DNA from: Zantedeschia hybrid cultivar | Taxonomy: Eukaryota; Streptophyta; Magnoliopsida; Alismatales; Araceae | Direction: 5' to 3' | Assembly (NCBI GenBank): GCA_030544215.1 | Contig: JARZZO010000016.1 | Span: forward strand, 39,702,001-39,766,000 | DNA length: 64,000 bases | Shown: positions 21,928 through 32,992 of the stretch, piece by piece | Position numbering within the stretch: the stretch's first letter is position 1 | How the letters are laid out: each line of letters opens with the position of its first letter | Position numbers and translations under genes: made by a program | The notes under the pieces: model-generated | What the model was told of the DNA's origin: nothing | What the model saw: the letters and a program-made list of their open reading frames with translations, nothing else | Database searches by the model: none

Positions 21928-24406
21928 ATGTCCAGTAGCTTTCCTTCGGCCGAGAGTAGCTCTTCGGCCGAAGATTATTCTTCTTGCTCGTCATCCCGGC
22001 CTCCCGAGTCTTCCTTGTCATCTCCCCTTTCTTCTAATTCCTTTGCTTCCGTTATGGCGGATGAGGCCGAGGTGTCTCAGGCTGAAGAGGCCGAGGAGGT
22101 TCAGGCTACGGCCCAGGCTTCTACTTCCGGCCGGCGCCGGGCCGAGACTGTTTCCGATGCGATCTGCATTCTTTCTGATGATGGCGTCAAGACCATTGCT
22201 TCCTACTATCAGCTTTCATCTTTGATGATTCTTTATCGGCCTGGGAAAGACACCAGGGCTAACTCCGTCCGACTGGGCTGCTTTTCTATCTATGAGCAGA
22301 GCTTCCGGGCGGACTTTTGTCTTACCCTTCCTTCCTTTGTTATCAACCTTTTGTGTTTCTACGGATTGGCCCCGTCCCAATTTTTCCCGAATTCTTGGCG
22401 GACGGTCTATGCCTTTTTGGCTGTGAACGCCTATATTGACGCCCTCCCTTCGGTGAACATCTTCCGCTTTCTCTTCAAGATTCAACCGCAGGGGAAATCC
22501 GATTGGTACTGTTTCGTCCCCCGCTTTGGCCGGGGTATCTTCTCTGGGAAGCCTTCGTCCATTCACCATTGGAAGAAGAGCTTCCTCTTTGTTTCTCTTC
22601 CGGAGAAGGAGAAGAGTGTGTGGCCCTTCCCTACTGAATGGGCACCTCTGGCCGAAGGCCTCTCCGATCCGCCTTCCCTTAATCCCGATCAGCTCCACAT
22701 CGTGCGCCTCGTGGAAGCCGAGGCTCCGTATGACATTGCGGAGCTCTTCGAGGAAGAGGAGGGGCTCGTACAGACGGGGGCTTGGCCTGATCCGACGAAG
22801 TCTCCTCCTCGAGTCTTTCCTTATTTCCTCCCGAGGATATTCCGGAGGAGGCCGAGGGAGCTACTGAGGTTGAATCTCCGGCCGAAGCTCTTCCGACCGA
22901 AGAAGGCACTGAAGCTTCGGCCGAGGGTAAGTCGGTCTTGAGTCGAGGAAAGTTGTGTGTTCTAAGCTGCTAACTCCTTTTTCTGTCTGCAGAGATGTCT
23001 GGGCTTTGGGGACTGCTCGGCAGACTCGCCAAGCTGCCCGGCCAATCTCGTCCGTCCCAGCCGCAGGCGGCGGGAGAAGGAGAAGCTGGAGGAGAGGCGG
23101 CCCCGAGCGCTCGGGCCGTAAGGCAGACGACGGCTTCGGTCGAAGGCCGCGCTGCCGCTGCTGCTCTCGAAAGAGAGAAGAAAGGAAAGTCGTTCGTCCG
23201 AGGGAGCGGCCGACCAGCGAAGCGGAGCCGGGTGGATGATCCTGGCGAGAAAGAGTCCGCCCTGGCAGCCAAGAGGCCGGTGGCTGCCCGAGGGGCCCCT
23301 CTCTCGTCGCCTCCCGAACCACCGAGGTGTGATTCCCCTCCGGCCACGGCGGCCGGCACAGAGGACCTCTCTTTCCCCTTCTAGGCGGCCAGGACGCACA
23401 TGTCTCGTGAATACGGGCATGAGCCCTGGGTCCCGGATTTGGGGATCTTTGCGGACGAGAGCCTGGAGGACTCTCGGACATGCCTGCGCTTGATCCGTGG
23501 CTTAACCCTCTCGATAGCTGAGGACGAGATGAGTGAGCAGTCTTCAGAGGGTTTATCTATGCAGTGTGTCCAAGACGCCGTCCAGGAAAAAACTCTTGGC
23601 TCTTTTGTCTTGGTTTAGTATTTCCCTTAGCTCTTTTGCCCTTTCTCAATTTTTCTTGCCTTCGACTGTAGACCGCGGTCGTGTGCGGGGGCCTCGCTCG
23701 TCGCCAAGCAGCCATTCAGCAGAAACTCCAGGACATCGACCAGGCCTCGGATCAGTTGGCTTCGGGCAAAGTAGCCTCGGTGCAGTGCGATCTCGAGGCC
23801 AACGTTGACATGCTCCTAAGAGCTAATGCTCGGATGCGGGCCGAGCTGGGGGAGCAAAAGGAGGTGATCCGCACTACCTCCGAGGCCAAGACGAGGGCCG
23901 AGCAGGAGAGGGAGAAAGTCGAAAAGGAACTGGAGACGGCCCGGACCAAAAACACAATTCTTAAGGCCGAGATCCAGGACAAGGCTGAACAGCGGGTCAT
24001 GGAGCGCCGTCGCCACGCCGAGGAGGTCTCGACTCTAAAGGCAGATCTGGAGGCCAAAGCCGTAGAGGCTGCTCGCACAGCTGTGGCAAGCTATAAGGCC
24101 GGCCCGGATTTCGCCGAGGAGATAATGGAGGCTCGACTCGAGGCGGCATCGTCCGTATTCTGTCTAGGGCTGGTTATCGCCCAAAAGGCGTGCCCATCCG
24201 TAGATCTGACCGGCACCGGCCTTCCGACGGACGAGGAAGGTGATGAGCTTCTGGCCTGGTGGAAAAAACTTAAGGCCGAAAGAGCTCCGGCTCCGGAGGA
24301 AGGTGACGCGGCCGTTCCTGACGAGGTTGTTCCGGTCGAGGCTTCTCCTTCGGCATCTCCCGATCAGACTCCTGTTGACGTAGACGGCGATGATGCCGAA
24401 AGCTAG
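21928..24406 (+). pseudogene. Antisense spliced ORF of element D (Transposase_28 / 'putative gypsy type transposon' family)
   Basis: This gene lies between pol and the 3' LTR, on the strand opposite to pol. Exon 1 (ATG 21928) has a Ser-rich head and then a domain (about residues 75-240) with RLGCFSIYEQSFRADFCL and LAPSQFFPNSWRTVYAFL, matching the plant family known as Transposase_28. A GGTAAGT donor near 22927 and an acceptor CTGTCTGCAG ending at 22992 define intron 1. Exon 2 is basic and Pro-rich and ends VQDAVQ near 23586. The last exon, after CGACTGTAG at about 23671, is a long coiled coil (ARRQAAIQQKLQDID... to 24406). Defects are a 1-nt frameshift near 22825, an in-frame TAG at 23382, and a lost second donor (GAAAAA in place of GTAAAA). 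The function is unknown. Confidence 0.75.
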
Positions 24407-24574
24407 TACGGGTGCTTGTCCCGATTTTTGTCTGCTTTTTGAAAGGTTGCGGCCAGGTGTATGGACGATTTTTCTACGTTGTTCATATATATATGAAAAG
24501 TATTTTGCTTATGTTCACTTTTCTATGTTCTGAATGAATGACCGAGTTTGGCTCTTCTTATGGTCGAGGCCCTG

Positions 24575-25235
24575 TTGCTTCCGATACGGATTATAAGGAC
24601 TTGGAGAATAATGCCGCCCCCGATACGGTTTGCATGGCTGAAGCCACTCCCGGTACGGTTTACACGGACTTAGAGAATAATGCCGCTGCTGATACGGTTT
24701 GCATGGCCGAAGCCACTCCCGGTACGATTTACACGGACTTAGAAAACCATGCCGCTCCCGATACGATTTGCATGGCCGAAGCCACTCTCGGTATGGTTTA
24801 CACGAACTTAGAGAATAATGCCGCTCCCGATACGGTTTGCATGGCCGAAGCCACTCCCGGTACGGTTTGCACGGATTTAGAAAATAATGCCGCTCCCGAT
24901 ACGGTTTGCATGGCCGAAGCCACTCTCGGTACGGTTGCACGGACTTAGAAAACCATGCTGCTCTCGATACGGTTTGCATGGCCGAAGCCACTCCCGGTAC
25001 GGTTTACACGGACTTAGAGAATAATGCCGCTCCCGATACGGTTTGCATGGCCGAAGCCACTCCCGGTACAGTTTGCACAGACTTAGAAAATAATGCCGCT
25101 CCCGATACGGTTTGCATGGCCGAAGCGACTCCCGGTACGATTTGCACGGACTTAGAGAATAATGCCGCTCCCGATACGGTTTGAATGGCCGAAGCCACTC
25201 CCGGTACGGTTCGCACTGACTTAGAGAATAATGCC
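24575..25235. repeat. 69-bp minisatellite between the convergent antisense ORF and pol of element D
   Basis: There are about nine tandem copies of a 69-bp unit containing ATAATGCCGCTCCCGATACG, TTTGCATGGCCGAAGCC and CCCGGTACGGTTTACACG. One copy near 24930 has a small deletion. The length is a multiple of three, so both strands stay open over several copies; read on plus, each unit gives 23 residues (LENNAAPDTVCMAEATPGTV plus three). Confidence 0.92.
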
Positions 25236-25299
25236 GGATATGATATTTCAAAAGACTTATTGTATTCATGCCTTTCGGCTAAATTCCGGGGGAAGTAAC

Positions 25300-26334
25300 T
25301 TACATGAAGTAGCGTCGAAGGCGTTCCACATTCCAGGTACGGGGGAGAGGTTGGCCCGAAAGGGTTTCCAACCGGTAAGCCCCTCGTCGGATTACTTCCC
25401 TTATGCGATAAGGTCCTTCCCAGTTGGGAGAAAGCTTTCCTGCGGCTTCGATCGGCTTAGATGCATGAGCGTTCCTTAACACGAGGCTCCCGGCTTCAAA
25501 GCTTCGGGGCTTTACTCGAGTGTTATGGTATCTTGCCATGCGCTGCTGATAAGCTGCCAGTCGAATACGAGCTTGATCCCTTGTTTCTTCTATGAGATCA
25601 AGATGATCTTTTAGGGCTTCCTCATTGGCTTCCGGATTATGAGTGAGAATTATTGGTGAGGGAAGACTAACTTCGATAGGAATAACGGCTTCTACCCCAT
25701 AAGCCATGCGGAACGGGGTTTCGCCGGTTAGGGTTCGATTTGTAGTTCGATAAGCCCATAGAACGCTCGGCAGCTCTTCCACCCATCGGCCCTTGGCTTT
25801 GCCGAGGTGAGTCTTCAATCCTTGCAATAGACTTCGGTTAGTGACCTCGACTTGGCCATTTGTCCGAGGGTGTGCTACCGACGCGAATTTATGAAGAATG
25901 CCGAAACTGGCGCAGTTGTCCTTGAACCGATGGCTGTCAAATTGTTTGTCGTTGTCTGAGATAATGGCCCGAGGGATGCCGTATCGGCAAATAATGGACT
26001 TCCATACAAAGTTCCATGCGTTGCTATCGGTTATGGACGCGAGGGGTTCGGCTTCTACCCATTTGGTAAAATACTCTACCGCCACGATAAGGAACTTCCT
26101 TTGGCCGGTGGCGACGGGAAAGGGCCCTAGGAGGTCAATTCCCCATTGGGCGAAAGGCCAGGGGTCTGATAAAGGAGTTTGAAGGGTTGCCGACTGGTGG
26201 ATGAGGGAGCTGAACCTCTGGCATTGATCGCAGCGACGGACGAGGGCAGTTGCGTCCTCTCGGAGCGTCGGCCACCAGTATCCTTGCCTTAAAGCTTGTG
26301 AGCTAGGGCCCTTCCTCCTGCATGTGCTCCGCAT
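25300..26334 (-). pseudogene. Element D integrase
   Basis: The segment (344 codons) starts within the zinc region (RQGYWWPTL...RRCDQCQRF). It contains the integrase catalytic triad in WGIDLLGPF, IISDNDKQF and GQVEVTNR, and ends with WEGPYRIREVIRRGAYRLE and NVERLRRYFM. Integrase joins element DNA to the target, giving the 5-bp duplications seen around D. A frameshift near 26300 separates this frame from the upstream part at 26289-26531. The catalytic residues look intact. Confidence 0.92.
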
Positions 26335-26531
26335 ACCCCTTCATGTACCTCTCGCAGCGCATAGTCAGCTTCGGCCGGGCCGAGGCATCTCAAGAGTGGT
26401 CGGCCGATGGATTTTTTATATAATAGCCCGTCCAGGAGAAAGAAGTGAGAAGAGCGCTGCCGAATGTGTCTTGCTTCCTTCGGATTGGATGGGATTTCTC
26501 CTCGAAGGAGGAAAGTGACTAGGGGAGTCAT
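26289..26531 (-). pseudogene. Element D linker and integrase zinc-finger N-part
   Basis: The segment reads MTPLVTFLLRGEIPSNPKEA...HEGVCGAHAGGRALAHKL. This is the stretch between the second RNase H and integrase, with the His pair of the zinc site (H in HEGVCGAH). A TAG replaces an expected Trp codon just upstream (about 26532), and the frame is lost after ALAHKL through an indel. Confidence 0.8.
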
Positions 26532-28127
26532 CTAGGTCTCGGCTTCAGATTCAGTCACTTGCATGACTTCGGACTCTTCGAGGCTTGGCTCGGCCAGTTC
26601 TTCTACGAGAATCATTCGGCCTCCTCCCCCGTCCTGAGTCGATGCTAGCCGGGAGAGAGCATCGGCTCGAGCATTCTCGGCTCTCGGGATCCGCACAATT
26701 TCATAAGAATTGAATTGAGCGAGGATCTTGCGAGTTACCTAGAGATAGGATATCATTAATGCATCCCGGGCCTCATACTCCCCGGTAATTTTATTGGCGA
26801 TCAGCTGAGAGTCGCTGAACGCCTTTATGTTCTGCGCGCCGAGCTTTCTGGCAGCCCGAAGGCCGGAGATGAGGGCTTCGTACTCAGCGGCATTGTTGGT
26901 AGCCGGGAAGGAGAAGCGCAGCGCATACTCTGTGATGACCGCTTCCGGAGACGCCAGGATCCATCCGGCGCCGCTACCCATAGAGCATGCGGACCCATCG
27001 ACGTAGAGTTGCCATTCGTCGGTTGGTGGAGGAACTGAAGCTCCTTTGGCATTGGGCGTAGTTACGACTTCCGGCCGAGTGGCCGAGGACGCTTCGGGAG
27101 TGAGCTCGGCGATGAAGTCGGCTAAAGCTTGAGCTTTTATTGCCGTCCGCGGCCCGTAAGAGATGTCGAACTCTCCCAGTTCGATTGCCCATTTGGCCAG
27201 CCTACCGGATACCTCTGGCCGAGAGAGGATTTGCCTCAAAGGCTGATCGGTGAAGACCTTTATTGAGTGGGCGAGGAAATAAGGCCGGAGCCTTCTTGCG
27301 GATGAGACGAGGCCTAAAGCCAATTTCTCAAGAGCAAGGTACCGAAGCTCCGCTCCTTGGAGGGCTCAGCTTATGTAGTAGACAGGCTTCTGAATGCCGT
27401 CTTGCTCCCGGACGAGGACGGCGCTGACAGCTGTTTCGTATACTACGAGATAGAGAAACAGCGGCTCTCCATGAACCGGTTTGGACATGATGGGAACGTT
27501 GGAGAGATAGATCTTCAGCTGCTCGAAGGCCGACTGGCACTCGTCAGTCCAAGAGAAGCTATTGGTCTTCTTCAGTAGTTTGAAGAAGGGAAAGCAATAA
27601 TCTGCTGCCCTCGACATGAAGCGGCTTAAGGCGGCAATCCTTCCGTTTAGCTTTTGGACTTCTCGGATGTTAGCCAGAGGGCGCATTTGAATGATAGCCG
27701 ATACCTTTGCGGGGTTAGCTTCTACCCCTCGGCGAGTGACCATATAGCCGAGAAACTTTCCGGAGGCCACGTCGAAGGCGCATTTGGCTGGATTCAGCTT
27801 CATTTTGTATCTGTGCAGAGCAAAGAATGTCTCGGCCAAGTCAATCAGATGGTCTGCAGCGACGTGGTTTTTTACCAGCATGTCGTCGATGTAGACTTCC
27901 ATGTTGCGGCCGAGCTGCGGAGAAAATATTCTGTTGACGAGGCGTTGATATGTTGCTCCGGCATTCTTTAGGCCGAAGGGCATCCGGGTATAGCAGTATA
28001 GACTGAGATCAGTCGTGAAGCTGGTCTTGCTTTCATCCTCCGGATGCATTCGGATTTGATGGTAGCTTGAGTAGGCGTCGAGGAAGCTTAATAGCTTGTG
28101 GCCGGAGGTTGCGTCCACCACCTGGTC
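26532..28127 (-). pseudogene. Element D RT (C-terminal), RNase H and second (archaeal-type) RNase H
   Basis: Starting at the insertion point of solo LTR E, the frame gives VDATSGHKLLSFLDAYSSYH, YTRMPFGLKNAGATY and the catalytic EVYIDDMLVKN. An RNase H follows (FTDQPLRQIL, LADFIAEL). A second RNase H comes next, with WQLYVDGSACSMGSGAGW, NNAAEYEAL and AFSDSQLIANK. The double RNase H is typical of the plant Tat lineage. Premature stops lie at 27366 (TGA) and 26739 (TAG, apparently from CAG), in an otherwise continuous frame. Upstream RT continues at 38952. Confidence 0.92.
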
Positions 28128-28204
28128 TGTAAGGATTGAGACTTTCGGATCCGGTTTTCGGGTCGGACCCTGTAATTCTGGCCCTAGTGGGGGGCGGAGG
28201 TTCT

Positions 28205-28510
28205 GTGTCGAATCGCGTCAGGACCTCGAGATGCGTTTTAAACGGCGTCCACCGTGGCGGACGCGTTTCAGGTTCTGCCACGTGGGTGCCACGTGGGCTG
28301 CCTTGGGCCGCGAGAGTACGGCCCTGTCATGTCGTCTGAACGGCGTCCGCGTGGGACGACGCCTTTCAGACTGCGACTCTGGGTGTGTCAGAGTACGGCC
28401 CTGACAAGTTGTCTGAATGGCGTCTGTGTAGGACGACGCGTTTCAGAATCTTGTCAGAGCGGCCGTCACGTCACCTGATAGGCGTCCGTAGATGTCGACG
28501 CGTTTTAGCC
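28205..28510 (+). repeat. Palindrome-module array, proximal block (solo LTR E)
   Basis: Modules such as GGCGTCCACCGTGGCGGACGC, GGCGTCCGCGTGGGACGACGC and GGCGTCTGTGTAGGACGACGC carry CTGAA/TTCAG shoulders. Paired CACGTG boxes are at 28279 and 28290. Confidence 0.82.
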
Positions 28511-29064
28511 AGCTTCTGGTTAACCCCGCGAGCCCTCCTTCTTTTCCTCATTTTCTCCTACTCTCTTTCTCTCCTCCTCCTCCGGCGACCGGCGGCGATT
28601 CCTCCTCCTCCCTCTTTTCCTCCCACCATTTCATCTCTCTCTCCACTCCATCCTCTACCTAGCTCCTACCACTACCACCTCCACCTCCACTGCGACGTTC
28701 TACTCTCCGGACGGCGGCCGACGTCACAGTGGAGCAAGGACGACCACAACGGTACCGGCGGTGGCGTGGGGCGAGACGGGTGGATGGCTTGAAGCTCGGA
28801 GGCGTTCAAGTATCCGGTAGGGTGACGGTTCCCATAGCATTGTGTTTGAATCATGTTTTCCCCGTCTATGCATGTTGTGGACCTTTGATTTTGGGGGGTA
28901 GAACGAGCATGTTTAGGAGTTCTCTTGATAATATGGGGGATTTCTATGAATGTGTTTGCCTATGGATTATATTGCTCCTCTTTTCCCTCCGTTTTTGGGT
29001 GATTTTGTGGTTGTTTGGGTTGAAAAGGGAACCCTCGGGCTCAGGCAAACTCTGGTTCCTGGGG

Positions 29065-29430
29065 TTGAAAGACGTCGTGCATGGACGACGCCTTTTTGAA
29101 GGGCGTCGGGCCATCACGACGCCTTTTAGACAGGAATCGCCTGACAGAGAGTCTGCCAGGTCAGAGATTCTGAGACTAAAAGACGTCATGGGTGAACGAC
29201 GCGTTTTTGAATGGCGTCAGGTACCTATGACGCCTTTTAAGGCAGAAATCCCCTGAATAAGGGCTTTGGGAATTCCGGATTTCTGTGTTGAATGGCGTCT
29301 GAGGATGTCGACGCCTTTTAAAAGGCGACCACTGGTGTCGACGCCTTTTAAGGCCTAATTCTGAAGACTGTTTTACATGAACCTGTACATAGAGCTTGAA
29401 TGGCATCGTCCTTGGTCGACGCGATTCAAG
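29065..29430 (+). repeat. Palindrome-module array, distal block (solo LTR E)
   Basis: About eight modules, including GACGTC-GTGCATG-GACGACGCC near 29070 and GGCGTC-TGAGGATG-TCGACGCC near 29296. They end with TTTTA or TTTGAA shoulders. Confidence 0.82.
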
Positions 29431-29640
29431 ACAGAACCTCACTAATTCATGCCAGTAAAATGTGTTCATACTGCTAGATAGATAGTGCATGTTTTAGTGT
29501 ACCCGATAGAGATGGATTCTTCATGATCGGATGGTTCTATATGTGTGTTATGCGATCGCGGACTTTTCACGTGACCGGATCGCACTGTGCTGGATTTTGA
29601 GTTACTGTGGACCTGGACTGACATTGTAGCACTTTATCAC

Positions 29641-31803
29641 TGATCGTTTCGAATTGTGCGTCGTTAAACACATGAAAACGTTCAATCTAAATTTATCCGG
29701 CTCACTCAAATCAGATTTTGAAAATTTAATAGTGGTGAGTCCGAGTCGATCCACAGGGAGTTACGATTTTAACTTTGAAAATTTTGAACTTTAGTTAATC
29801 TACAAATAAGTGAGATTTTAAGTAAACTAATTACTTAATTAAACTAAAACTAAGTTAACTAATATCTCCTAAAAATATGATTACTCAAATTGAACAAATC
29901 TTTTTGGTTTTTCTTTTCTTTTTCAGAAATTAAATGCAAACACAATTGAGAGAAATAATAAACACAACTAAAATTTGTGACGAAGACATTGCAATTTAAC
30001 TACGTGCAAAACAATAATTAATTAAAAATTATGAAACAAACTACAAAGTTTTAATTGTTTAATGAACTTAAACTAAATAATCAAAATATTAAATGACAAT
30101 TAACTTTTCCTAAACAATTAAATTAATTCTAAACTAATGGAAAAAGGGATAGAAATATGTGGGCTGCTGGCACAATGGACCAGACTGTTGGGAGATCTGG
30201 CGCAGTGGACCATCGGTTGGAAGCTCTGGTGCAGTGGACCATCGCTTGGAACCGCGTGGAGGGATGCTGGGCCTTGCCTGAGGAAGGAGGAATCCAGAGG
30301 TGCTGGGATGCTGCTGTGGTTGGCTTCACCACATGGAGGTGGTGCTGCTGCTGGTTCTCGTGGAGTGCTTGGAAGAAGCTGCTGCTGCCGGCAGGTTGCT
30401 GCTGGGTTGAAGAGCTGGAGGTGGTGTTCAGCTTCACCACATGGAGGATGCTGCACGTGGAACTGCTGGCTGAAGCTGGTGTGGACAGCTGGGAGGAGCT
30501 TGTTGCTGGCGGCTGGTTGCAGCAGGTCGTGGAAGAGGCAGCCGGGTGGAGAAGGTCAGCTGCTGGCTGGCGTGCAGAGGGTGGACGCTGGCTGCGTGCA
30601 GGGCTGCTGGCTTCACCGTGGAGCTTTGCATGCAGCGTGGTGGATAGGAGATGCACGCAGGTATGCTGGAAGAGCTCGGGTGATGCAGGTTTCGATAGCT
30701 GCTGCGTGGAGAAGCTGCTGGTGCACCGCCGCGTGGAGTTTGCTGGAGGAGCTGTTTGCATGCGCTGGAATCGTGGAGAACTTGTGGATTGCGATGGAGG
30801 ATCTACTATATGGTGCTGGTGTACCGGGTAGGAGGGGAGGTAGAGAGAGAGACAGCAAGGGGGAGGTTAAGAAGAGGAGGAGAAAACGGGGAGAGAAGAG
30901 TTGTGGAGCCGGCGGCTGGTGGAAGGAGACGGAGAGGAGAGAGGACCGTGGGACATAAGAGAAAAAACTGAGGGAGAGGAAGAGGGAAACCGAGAGAGAA
31001 CAGAGACGGAGGAGGAGAGAAAACCGAAGGAGAAAGAGGAGGAGAGAGTGCTGGGAAGAGAGGAGGAGAGCAGGAAAGGAGAGGAAGAGAGAGCTTCGTG
31101 GAGAGAGTTGGAGAAGGAGAGGGCTGCGGGAAAATAAAAACGAGAGAGAACCGGGGTGGAGGTGGAAGAGAAAGAGGAGAGGAGAGATTTATAGAGAGGA
31201 GAAGGAGGAGAGGCTGCCGGGTTTGAGTTGGAAAAGGAGGAGGATATGTGGGAGACTTGGAGAAGGGACAGGATTTGGATATGGAGAGGAAGAGGAAATT
31301 AGAAAAGAAATAGGATTCGACTTTCTAAAACGAGAAAGAGAGAGAAGATTTCTAAAATAAAAGAAGGGATGTGTTTAGGAAATCGGAGAGACGGAGGGAA
31401 ATAGTGAGTTTTAGGAAACTCCAACGAAGGAAGGAATCAAATTGTATTTTTACCCCTGTTTTAGTTGAAATCCGCACACTGGACCTCCTCCAAATTTTCG
31501 AAAACTCCACCAGCTGCACTGCATCATCGGCATGTCCTGTTCACACAAAATAAATATAATTTAGCGCATTATTATAAAAATATCATCATATTTATTCATT
31601 TCGTCTCGGTTTTGTCGAAAAACCGCAAATGCGCTATACTCCTTTGATCACATGAAATGACGATGTTTTTAAGTCAGAATTTGATGAAATTGGTACCGTT
31701 GGACTTGTTACACAATTATCTATCATTTCATGCTATTTTGCAGATAAAAATATGAGTATGATGCATATGATTGCCTTTAAATGATCAATTTAACACTTTA
31801 TCA
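29641..31803 (-). repeat. 3' LTR of element F
   Basis: It starts TGATAAAGTG (31803) and ends CGAAACGATCA (29641) on the minus strand. It contains a CTG-rich stretch (30160-30830), a purine-rich stretch on plus (30830-31420), and a minus-strand TATAAAT box at 31187-31193. Open frames in it, up to 273 codons, are low-complexity and read on both strands; I do not regard them as genes. Confidence 0.95.
31187..31193 (-). promoter_or_regulatory. TATA box in the 3' LTR of element F
   Basis: TATAAAT on minus within CTCCTCTCTATAAATCTC, downstream of a long pyrimidine-rich U3 region. The same box in the 5' LTR at 37506-37512 is the likely promoter of the element. Confidence 0.55.
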
Positions 31804-31817
31804 CACCCCCCAACTTA
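31804..31817 (-). promoter_or_regulatory. Polypurine tract of element F
   Basis: The minus-strand AAGTTGGGGGGTG lies directly before the LTR start TGATAAAGTG. It identifies 29641-31803 as the 3' LTR. Confidence 0.85.
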
Positions 31818-32755
31818 CTCATTGCTAGTCCCTTAGCAATGCAAAAAGGAGAAGTTAGGACAAACAATGAATTATCATGCTTCATTTGTAGTATCTTTCA
31901 CAATCAATTTAAGTGGTAGCCGTTTAGTTGAGCTAAAAGTTTTCATATCCCACAATATTTTGATTCAGACAGGTGATTGTGCATGAAATTTGACACACTT
32001 AGAACTCGTTTCCGACCTTTCTGGTATATTCTTGCCTTTACTACCCTTTAGATAAGACTACTTGGGGAGGAGAAGAGAATAAAAGATTTTTCGATCAGTC
32101 AGTGAGGACCGTTTTTCAGTTCCCGTCCCAACTCAGCACTTTTCACGACTTGGTCATGTTTTTGGTATGATGGACTTTTTAGCGCGATGTTTTCTTTCAT
32201 TTCATTGTACTTTTGCTTTTGAGAGTGCGTACTTTTTGCCACTCTCTTTGAATTGCCTGAGGGGAGGTGCGTACTTTTTGCCACCTACCTTCCTTTAGCT
32301 CTTTTAACGCCTTCTATTTTCTTTAGTGTTTACTGCTGTCCATTTTAAATGACTGCCTCTTTTTGAGTGCTGAGTGGGACAATCCCCTATTACGGATCCT
32401 ACACATTCCTTTCGTTCAACCCAAAAGAAAAATTAGAATAAGTAGTCTTATCCTTGAGGTTAATTCCAGCATTTCTATACTTTTAAGATCTTGTATTTAT
32501 TTTAAGTTGCCGTGTGTGTGTGAAAATCATCTTGCCGTGGACTTTTGTAAAGTGGGATATTTAAACTTTGAAGGTTCATTAACCAATGTGACAACAAAAA
32601 AAAACTGATTTGTTTCAGATTTTCTTAATGAAACATGATTTTCATGTAATTTTCATAGGATGTGAAAAGAAATTTTAAAAATTTGACCATTTTTCAGTGA
32701 AAGGTATCAGTTTTCTTCGAAAGATTTCCAATAAATGCATATCAAATTGATTGTC

Positions 32756-32771
32756 CCACCCCCCAACTTGA
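32756..32771 (-). promoter_or_regulatory. Second, internal polypurine-like tract of element F
   Basis: Minus-strand AAGTTGGGGGGTGGGAC repeats the terminal tract and is also flanked by a similar ATTG...GTCC...CAATGGC context. It could be a central priming site or the relic of a duplicated 3' end. Confidence 0.5.
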
Positions 32772-32992
32772 TTGACATTGTCCTCAATGGCATAAAAGAT
32801 ATGGAAAACATGTCAGCCAGAAGAGAATTTGTGAAGGAGCGAAACAACCTGTAATGAAGAGGATGCGACGTACCTACGGCGATTGCTGCTCAGGGACCTA
32901 AAAAGAAAGAAATACAAAAACTGAAGTAAAATATTGGGTTGCCTCCCAACAAGCGCTAAGTTTATCGTCTTCAGCCAGACGGAAGGTGCACA

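Noticed and set aside
24575..25235. CRISPR array
   Set aside because: The repeats are directly tandem without unique spacers, and the context is a plant retrotransposon.
24515..25269. Minus- and plus-strand repeat proteins over the 69-bp minisatellite
   Set aside because: They are open only because the repeat period is a multiple of three. There is no start context or homologous protein.
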